In this document: positions 8,022 through 12,877 of the stretch, in pieces
How the letters are laid out: each line of letters starts with the position of its first letter
How positions within the stretch are numbered: the stretch's first letter is position 1
Source of the DNA: Pseudomonadales bacterium
GTDB lineage: Bacteria; Pseudomonadota; Gammaproteobacteria; Pseudomonadales; JAHEIH01
Direction of reading: 5' to 3'
Assembly (NCBI GenBank): GCA_023255355.1
Contig: JALRIU010000129.1
Location: 1-12,877 of the forward strand
DNA length: 12,877 bases
Notes under the pieces: model-generated
Databases searched by the model: none
What the model was told of the DNA's origin: nothing
What the model saw: only the letters and a program-made list of their open reading frames with translations
Translations under genes and position numbers: made by a program

Positions 8022-8861
8022 ATGACTACACGTGCAGACATTGTTGCTGAAATGCGCGTTCTGAGTTCAATTGATCCTGAACATGAATTTCAAATTCGTC
8101 GTGATTTTATCGCTAATCGATTGTTAGCAGCCCGCTCTAAAACCTTAGTATTGGGTATCAGTGGCGGTATTGATTCGTGTTTATGTGGCAAACTCGCCCA
8201 AAAGGCCATCGACAAATTAAATTCTGAACAAGGTGGCGGATATACATTTATCGCGGTTCGCCTACCTTATGGCGTTCAGCAAGACGAACACGAAGCGCAA
8301 ATGTCGCTCGATTTTATACAACCCACCGTTTCAATGGCTGTTAATGTAAAACCTGGTGCGGATGGCATTCATCAAGAAGTCATTGAGGCTATGACCAATG
8401 CGAACAAGCTCACAAACAGTCAGGCATCGATTGATTTTGTCAAAGGCAATGTCAAAGCTCGTGCCCGTATGACAGCCCAATATGAAATCGCTGGTTTGAC
8501 TGGCGGACTGGTTCTAGGCACCGATCATTCAGCTGAGAATATTACTGGCTTCTATACTAAATGGGGCGACGGAGCCTGTGACCTTGCGCCTCTATTTGGT
8601 TTGAGTAAACGTCAAGTTCGTCAAGTGGCTAGTTATCTTGGCGCACCGGATCAGCTGGTCTACAAAACACCAACAGCCGATCTTGAGTGTGATGCACCAC
8701 AAAAAGCAGACGAGCACGTGTTGGGCTTGAGCTATGACGACATTGACGACTACTTAGAAGGTAAACCCGTTAGTGATGAAGTTGAGCAACGCTTAACCGA
8801 AATTTACCTTAAAACCCAGCATAAACGTTTAGCTATTCCTACCATTTACGACGAGGTGTAA
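8022..8861 (+). CDS. nadE: Ammonia-dependent NAD(+) synthetase NadE
   Basis: This 279-residue protein matches the length of E. coli NadE (275). It carries the PP-loop motif SGGIDS (47–52), the KGNVKARARM segment (141–150), GTDHSAEN (166–173), KWGDGACDLAPLFGL and KTPTADL. It makes NAD from deamido-NAD, ATP and ammonia in the cytoplasm. There is no N-terminal glutaminase (nitrilase) domain, so it should use free ammonia rather than glutamine. The ribosome site AAGGAG lies in the nine-base gap after bamD, so the two are very probably one transcript. In Pseudomonas the bamD and PP0621-type genes are neighbours, so nadE here looks inserted into that pair (from memory of gene order). Confidence 0.96.
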   Translation: MTTRADIVAEMRVLSSIDPEHEFQIRRDFIANRLLAARSKTLVLGISGGIDSCLCGKLAQKAIDKLNSEQGGGYTFIAVRLPYGVQQDEHEAQMSLDFIQPTVSMAVNVKPGADGIHQEVIEAMTNANKLTNSQASIDFVKGNVKARARMTAQYEIAGLTGGLVLGTDHSAENITGFYTKWGDGACDLAPLFGLSKRQVRQVASYLGAPDQLVYKTPTADLECDAPQKADEHVLGLSYDDIDDYLEGKPVSDEVEQRLTEIYLKTQHKRLAIPTIYDEV

Positions 8862-8863
8862 TC

Positions 8864-9100
8864 ATGGGCTTAATACGCGTTCTCGTTTTTGGATTAGCCA
8901 TTTGGTTACTCTATAAATTTTATACCATTTATAAAGCACGCCTAGCTGCAATGGATAGCCAAGAAGTTAAAGGTGGCAACATGGTAAAATGCAGCCAATG
9001 CGGCGCATATACCCCAGAGTCAAAATCTATTGCATCTGGCGCCCACCATTTTTGCTGTGAATCACACCAACGAGCGTTTGAAGACAACAGCAAACCTTAA
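8864..9100 (+). CDS. PP0621-family small membrane protein with a zinc-site-like tail
   Basis: This is a 78-residue protein. Residues about 4–22 form one hydrophobic membrane helix (LIRVLVFGLAIWLLYKFY). The soluble tail carries Cys43-x2-Cys46 (MVKCSQCGAY) and then His61-His62-Phe-Cys64-Cys65 and His68 (HHFCCESHQRAF), a likely metal site. It resembles the uncharacterised PP0621 family, which sits beside bamD in Pseudomonas. The ATG is two bases after the nadE stop, and its ribosome site GAGGTG lies in the end of nadE. The Cys/His pattern resembles treble-clef zinc sites such as the TRASH/YHS type, but this is pattern similarity only. The function is unknown. Confidence 0.85.
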   Translation: MGLIRVLVFGLAIWLLYKFYTIYKARLAAMDSQEVKGGNMVKCSQCGAYTPESKSIASGAHHFCCESHQRAFEDNSKP

Positions 9101-9117
9101 TCGTTACCCCTATCTGC

Positions 9118-9948
9118 TTAAAGATATTCCAATAACTCAGCCACACTGTCTAACAACAGGTGTGGTTGATGGCTTTTTTGAAAACCCTGCCAATCTTTAC
9201 GTTTATTAAAGCCTGTCGTAACAGCAATAGAAAAAGCATTAGCGCGATTTGCCATAATCGTTTCTACTAGCGGGTCATCACCAACCACTGCAACACGGGT
9301 CATAGGTATACAAAGTCGTTTCGCAATGCGTTTAAGCGCATATTTTGAAGGCTTACCAGTAAGTATCATTGGCGCCTTAGTCATAGCCTGAATGGCAGCG
9401 CGAATAGCAAACGAAAAACCCATCGCTCGCCCCCCAGCTGCAGCAAAAAATGGTACATTTGATGCAACATAAAACTTAGCCCCCTGCCAAATAGCTTCGC
9501 ATGCTTTATGTATGTGATCCATGTTGCAATCAGGTGCCCATGCCACATACACCGCGTCAACCGCCGTATCATTAGCATCACCTGGGAATAATGTTTTAAT
9601 TCCTGCTTGCTGCATGGACCAAGCTGTACCTTCAGTCCCCAAAACCAACACTGACTTTACGCCATGTTCAACCATAAGATCTGCAGCAATGACAGAGGGG
9701 GTAATCATTTGCTCGTCACTGACTGGCAAACCTAAATCGCGCAATCGTTTAGCCTGCACCGGAGGAGGATAAGCACTGCCATTGGTAAATACCAAATAAG
9801 GCAGCTTACGCTCCGCTAGACGGAACAAAACCTTATCGGCGCCATCAATCATTCGGTAGCCAGCTAGAGATTTGTCGGAAAGTAATAACGTGCCATCTAG
9901 ATCGAACATAAAACCAAGCGGTTGCTGATTATTAGGAAAGTTTTTCAA
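9118..9948 (-). CDS. HAD-IIA (NagD-like) hydrolase
   Basis: With the start at TTG 9948 the protein has 276 residues. HAD motif I is FDLDGT (catalytic Asp16, Asp18), motif II is VFTNG (Thr55), motif III lysine is Lys199 in LTGKPS and motif IV is GDD (223–225). Between motifs II and III lies a C2-type cap, as in NagD and related phosphatases. The substrate is unknown. The frame extends back to another TTG at 9999, but that one has no ribosome site, whereas TTG 9948 has AAGGGAG six bases upstream. It overlaps the end of the carboxyltransferase gene by 17 bases, so it is the last gene of the biotin-carboxylase operon. Its end is 17 bases from the convergent PP0621-like gene. A role in clearing or repairing a phosphorylated by-product is only a guess. 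Confidence 0.9.
   Translation of the reverse strand: MKNFPNNQQPLGFMFDLDGTLLLSDKSLAGYRMIDGADKVLFRLAERKLPYLVFTNGSAYPPPVQAKRLRDLGLPVSDEQMITPSVIAADLMVEHGVKSVLVLGTEGTAWSMQQAGIKTLFPGDANDTAVDAVYVAWAPDCNMDHIHKACEAIWQGAKFYVASNVPFFAAAGGRAMGFSFAIRAAIQAMTKAPMILTGKPSKYALKRIAKRLCIPMTRVAVVGDDPLVETIMANRANAFSIAVTTGFNKRKDWQGFQKSHQPHLLLDSVAELLEYL
9139..9179 (+). terminator. Candidate intrinsic terminator of the bamD–nadE–PP0621 transcript
   Basis: The plus strand has CCACACTGT (9141–9149) facing ACAGGTGTGG (9156–9165), a nine-pair stem with one bulged G. Nine bases later there is a run of six T (9174–9179). An alternative outer pairing (AGCCA with TGGCT) puts the stem right before the T-run. It lies inside the 3' coding end of the convergent HAD gene, as is usual when convergent genes nearly touch. 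The distance of the T-run from the inner stem weakens the call. Confidence 0.35.
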
Positions 9949-11419
9949 GCCCTGCTCCCTTGTGAAGTTGTAAACGGAATCCAGGACGTTCGACAGCAAT
10001 CGAGGGAGACTCTGGATTATCAGCGAGTTGTTTAAGCAATTGCTTTAATGGCGCAAGCTCAGGGTTATAATGTTGACCACTGCGGGCGACCCCATAAACC
10101 TGATCCACTTGCTCCTGGGGCATAACAGCTCTGAATAAGAATTCTTCATCGTCCATATGCTCACCGAATTTACGTTTTAATTCGCCAAATTCAGGAAAAT
10201 CAGCTTCTCCCAAGATTTCTTTTGTTTTAGGACGATCTAAAATCACCGCGCGAATATCTTCAGCAATGGGTACAGTAGGTTTACCAAACTTACCCAGAAC
10301 ATAACGTAATACTTGATCGGACACTTGGGCATAACGTTGAGTTCCAAGCACATTAAATAACGCCTGACTCATGACCATCTGTGGAAACGGCGTCACCATG
10401 ATCGGCTGACCTAGCTCGGCACGAACCCGCTCTGTTTCTTCGATCACCTCGTCTAGGCGGTCAACAAGACCAAGCTCTTCGAGTTGTCGCTTTAGGGTGG
10501 TCATAACACCACCTGCTAATTGATGGCGCAAAAATCCGGCATCAAAACGCTGAGGGCTGCCCATTGGAAGAGACTCGGCCTTAGCCAATCGATACCAGTA
10601 ATCGCTGACAAACTGCAAAGCGTCATCATCAATCGCCACTGTGTGGCCTGCTTCACGTAGATTCTTGACCATATTGACTGCCTCGGGAAGGGAGGAACCA
10701 TCACCTAACGGGCCAATACCAACATGGATCGCATCAATGATATTTAAATCTGCTGCAGCCAACGAGGTCATTGCCCCATAACCAACGGTACAATGCGAAT
10801 GAATCTCTAGTGGTTTGCCAGCCAAGGCCTGCTTAACTCGTGGCGCTAACGTTCTAACTCGTTCCGGAGATAATAGCCCGCTTGGATCTTTGATATAAAA
10901 TCGATCCACGTCAGCGCAGGCACCAATTTTTCTGGCAAAATCTTCATAAAAATCATCGGTATGTAAGTCAGAAATGGTAAAGGTAAGCCCACCCATTACG
11001 TCGGCATTACCCTCTTGCTTGATCATACGGGCTGAACTAAGTACCGACTCGACATCATGCATTGGATCTAATAACGAAAAACGACCAATACCGGCCATTT
11101 GTAAGCGGCGATACGCCAAACGCATAAATTCTGGGTCGGCTAATTGCCAGGCGACAAAACGAAAACCCGTGGTAATAAACTGCAATGGCACGTCAGGCAT
11201 CGCAGCAACCATGCGTTTAATGCGCTCCCAGGGGTTGTCTGCAGCATATCTTATCGCCACCGCCATAGTTGTGGATGAGGTAAAATCACAGGCGTGCAGG
11301 CCGATACGATTCATGGCGCCGGCAATTTGCAAAATCTGCCGAGTATTTAAACCGGTAGCCCCCCACAGGGATTGATTACCATCGCGGATAGAAACATCTA
11401 CTAATTTAATATCAGCCAT
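9932..11419 (-). CDS. Carboxyltransferase subunit of a split biotin-dependent carboxylase (PYC/OadA fold)
   Basis: This 495-residue protein has an HMGL-like TIM barrel (about 5–270) and a PYC/OadA C-terminal domain, but no biotinyl domain. Metal-site residues are present: Asp13 in IRDGNQS, Lys177 in YIKDPSGLL (expected carbamylated) and His207/His209 in EIHSHCTVG. HQLAGG (299–304) and VTPFPQMV also match the family. Substrate-side motifs differ from pyruvate enzymes: FTSSTTMAVAIR replaces WGGATFDVALR, ITTGFR replaces LLRGQN, and DGNQS replaces DAHQS. It should move CO2 from carboxybiotin to an acceptor I cannot name; pyruvate is possible but not shown. The ATG at 11419 overlaps the carboxylase stop by eight bases and is preceded by GAGG. 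A TTG five codons earlier is less likely. Confidence 0.9.
   Translation of the reverse strand: MADIKLVDVSIRDGNQSLWGATGLNTRQILQIAGAMNRIGLHACDFTSSTTMAVAIRYAADNPWERIKRMVAAMPDVPLQFITTGFRFVAWQLADPEFMRLAYRRLQMAGIGRFSLLDPMHDVESVLSSARMIKQEGNADVMGGLTFTISDLHTDDFYEDFARKIGACADVDRFYIKDPSGLLSPERVRTLAPRVKQALAGKPLEIHSHCTVGYGAMTSLAAADLNIIDAIHVGIGPLGDGSSLPEAVNMVKNLREAGHTVAIDDDALQFVSDYWYRLAKAESLPMGSPQRFDAGFLRHQLAGGVMTTLKRQLEELGLVDRLDEVIEETERVRAELGQPIMVTPFPQMVMSQALFNVLGTQRYAQVSDQVLRYVLGKFGKPTVPIAEDIRAVILDRPKTKEILGEADFPEFGELKRKFGEHMDDEEFLFRAVMPQEQVDQVYGVARSGQHYNPELAPLKQLLKQLADNPESPSIAVERPGFRLQLHKGAGLEKLS
9955..9961 (-). promoter_or_regulatory. Ribosome binding site that decides the HAD gene start
   Basis: AAGGGAG (9961–9955) lies six bases before TTG 9948, inside the last codons of the carboxyltransferase gene. 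It is the strongest Shine–Dalgarno match in this junction. The alternative TTG at 9999 has none, and no ATG exists in frame before the catalytic FDLDGT motif. Confidence 0.6.
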
Positions 11420-12749
11420 GGGCAAATGCCTCAAAGAATCGGGTATCTACACCGCCCTGTTGAAAACGCACATCATCCATAATTTTTTTATGTAAGCTTT
11501 GGGTTGTCGCGACGCCCTCGATACGCATAGAAGACAATGCTAATTGCATTTTATCGAGGGCTTGCTGCCTATTTTGGCCATGCACGATGACCTTGCCGAG
11601 CAAGGAATCATAATTGATGGGGACGCTGTCACCCGAGCGTATGTGACTATCGACTCTTATACCGCGGCCTGCTGGCCAACACGCCTTGTTAACACGACCA
11701 GGCGACGGCATAAAGTCACGCGTTGGATCTTCTGCGTTCACCCTTACCTCTATGGCATGGCCTTGAAAATTAACATCAGATTGTTTAATTCCTAATCTTG
11801 CCCCAGAGGCGATAAGTAATTGCTGCTCGACCAAATCAATGCCGGTAATCATTTCAGTGACGGGATGTTCAACTTGTAAACGTACATTCATCTCAAGGAA
11901 GTAATACGAGAAGCTTTCAGCATCCACCAAAAACTCGACGGTACCTGCACCTTGATAACCAAGATGAGCAGCCAAATTAACCGCTGCTTCCTGTAGTTGA
12001 TGACGGACCTCATCAGGTAATCCAGGTGCTGGAGCCTCTTCGACTAACTTTTGATAACGCCGCTGAATAGAACAATCTCGTGTGCCCAAGTGAATGGCAC
12101 TAATGCCATCACCCAATACTTGAACTTCAACGTGCCGACCTTTGGCAATATATCGCTCGAAATAGACCCGTTTGTCGCCAAAGGCTGCTTGCGCCTCAGC
12201 CATAGCGACAGAGATTTTACCCGCTAATTCAGCCTCACTATGGACTAATTGCATACCTCGTCCGCCGCCGCCTGCAGCGGCCTTTATCAACATCGGATAG
12301 CCAATTTTCTGCGCTAGGGCAACAGCGGCATCGATATCGTTTGCCTCGCCACCTGGCACCACTGGTAAACCCGCTTCTATCGCCGTCGCGCGAGCTTGTA
12401 ATTTATCACCCATCGCAGCAATAACAGCAGCCGATGGTCCGACAAAAGCCATACCTGCTTTTTCGATAGCTGTTGCAAAACATGCATTTTCGGAGAGAAA
12501 ACCATAGCCAGGATGCACTGCATCGGCGCCTGATTGTAAGGCCGCAGCGACCACTTTTTCGATATTCAGATAAGATTCACTCGAGGGTGCAGCTCCAAGC
12601 AGTACAATATCTTCAGCCTCGCTGGCGACTCTGGAATACTGATCGACTTCAGAAACGCCTGCGATAACCCTTAACCCTAATCGTTTTGCCGAACGCAAAA
12701 TACGATAGGCAATCTCGCCACGGTTAGCAATAAATACACTTCGCATCAT
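11412..12749 (-). CDS. Biotin carboxylase subunit (AccC-like ATP-grasp)
   Basis: This is a 445-residue stand-alone biotin carboxylase. It carboxylates the biotin of its carrier protein with ATP and bicarbonate. Visible marks are IANRGEIAYRI (7–17), HPGYGFLSEN, MGDK (113–116), the glycine-rich lid AAAGGGGRGM (157–166), QKLVEEAPAP with Lys234, Glu272 and Glu286, NVRLQVEHPVTE with Arg290 and Glu294, and catalytic Arg336 in EVRVNAEDP. The position of E. coli His236 is Tyr232 here (QRRYQK); this site varies in the family. It has the length of AccC (449), with no fused biotinyl domain. Its ATG overlaps the stop of the carrier gene by four bases (ATGA), and its end overlaps the carboxyltransferase by eight. 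By context it serves this operon rather than acetyl-CoA carboxylase, so I give no accC symbol. Confidence 0.95.
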   Translation of the reverse strand: MMRSVFIANRGEIAYRILRSAKRLGLRVIAGVSEVDQYSRVASEAEDIVLLGAAPSSESYLNIEKVVAAALQSGADAVHPGYGFLSENACFATAIEKAGMAFVGPSAAVIAAMGDKLQARATAIEAGLPVVPGGEANDIDAAVALAQKIGYPMLIKAAAGGGGRGMQLVHSEAELAGKISVAMAEAQAAFGDKRVYFERYIAKGRHVEVQVLGDGISAIHLGTRDCSIQRRYQKLVEEAPAPGLPDEVRHQLQEAAVNLAAHLGYQGAGTVEFLVDAESFSYYFLEMNVRLQVEHPVTEMITGIDLVEQQLLIASGARLGIKQSDVNFQGHAIEVRVNAEDPTRDFMPSPGRVNKACWPAGRGIRVDSHIRSGDSVPINYDSLLGKVIVHGQNRQQALDKMQLALSSMRIEGVATTQSLHKKIMDDVRFQQGGVDTRFFEAFAHG

Positions 12750-12877
12750 AGCGGTTTGACTTTAATTAGAATAGCATTGGCTTCGATTGGGGTTGCATCG
12801 GGGTAAACGATCTCCACCACTGTCCCTGAAATCCCGGCTGATACTGTGGTCATCAACTTCATGGTTTCAACAATAGC
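12746..12877 (-). CDS. Biotin carboxyl carrier protein, C-terminal 43 residues (start beyond the right edge)
   Basis: The minus strand is open from the right edge to a TGA at 12748–12746. The 43 visible residues begin AIVETMKLMTTVSAG and end ILIKVKPL. VETMKLM is a biotinylation motif (EAMKM type), with the lysine seven residues into the visible part as the biotin site. The following GISGTVVEIVYPDATPIEAN reads like the second half of a biotinyl domain, and the protein ends about 36 residues after the lysine, as in AccB. The stop overlaps the biotin carboxylase ATG by four bases. It supplies the swinging biotin arm missing from both the carboxylase and the carboxyltransferase here. Whether the missing N-terminal part has further domains cannot be seen. 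Confidence 0.9.
   Translation of the reverse strand, partial: AIVETMKLMTTVSAGISGTVVEIVYPDATPIEANAILIKVKPL

Noticed and set aside
9948..9999. Longer HAD protein starting at TTG 9999
   Set aside because: No ribosome site precedes it and it would overlap the carboxyltransferase by 68 bases; TTG 9948 has a strong AAGGGAG.
10974..11375. A 133-codon open frame on the plus strand
   Set aside because: It is antisense to the metal-site and barrel region of the carboxyltransferase, with no ribosome site or domain signature.
11420..11434. Carboxyltransferase start five codons earlier at a TTG
   Set aside because: The ATG at 11419 gives MADIKLVDVS, has GAGG upstream and forms a normal eight-base overlap with the preceding gene.
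11412..12749. Calling the biotin carboxylase accC of acetyl-CoA carboxylase
   Set aside because: The sequence marks fit any biotin carboxylase, and the downstream partner is a PYC/OadA-type carboxyltransferase, not AccA/AccD.
1..12877. tRNA, rRNA, CRISPR array, insertion sequence or phage genes
   Set aside because: No cloverleaf-like segment, spaced repeat series, transposase or integrase motif was seen on either strand; genes fill the window almost completely.

Overview
The window looks like chromosomal DNA of a gammaproteobacterium with mid-range GC (mid-40s percent by eye). The gene order clpB–pgeF–rluD, with bamD divergent to them, matches the block known from Pseudomonas and Escherichia. 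The small PP0621-type gene close to bamD points to a Pseudomonas-like or Cellvibrionales-like marine lineage rather than an enteric. That lineage call is an inference from gene order and protein resemblance. I see no tRNA, rRNA, insertion sequence, CRISPR array or prophage gene, and no gene-free stretch above about 150 bases.

Left part (1–2490, minus strand): a LuxR/NarL-type response regulator is followed, with a one-base TAATG overlap, by a TonB-dependent outer-membrane receptor. The receptor runs off the left edge and about 620 residues are visible. No sensor kinase is in view. The overlap suggests the two are translationally coupled and share one signal-response unit.

Centre (2574–9100): clpB, pgeF and rluD are read leftwards. 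rluD and pgeF overlap, while clpB has its own upstream region with a sigma-32-like promoter. bamD, nadE and a PP0621-like small membrane/zinc-site protein are read rightwards with gaps of 9 and 2 bases. The 143-base divergent region between rluD and bamD holds a large imperfect dyad. This is housekeeping material: protein disaggregation, peptidoglycan-precursor editing, 23S rRNA pseudouridylation, outer-membrane protein assembly and NAD synthesis.

Right part (9118–12877, minus strand): four tightly packed, overlapping genes are transcribed leftwards. They are a biotin carboxyl carrier protein (only its last 43 residues are in the window), a biotin carboxylase, a carboxyltransferase of the pyruvate carboxylase/OadA fold with altered substrate-pocket motifs, and a HAD-IIA phosphatase-like protein with a probable TTG start. 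The first three together form a complete split biotin-dependent carboxylase whose substrate I cannot assign. This is the most interesting part of the window.
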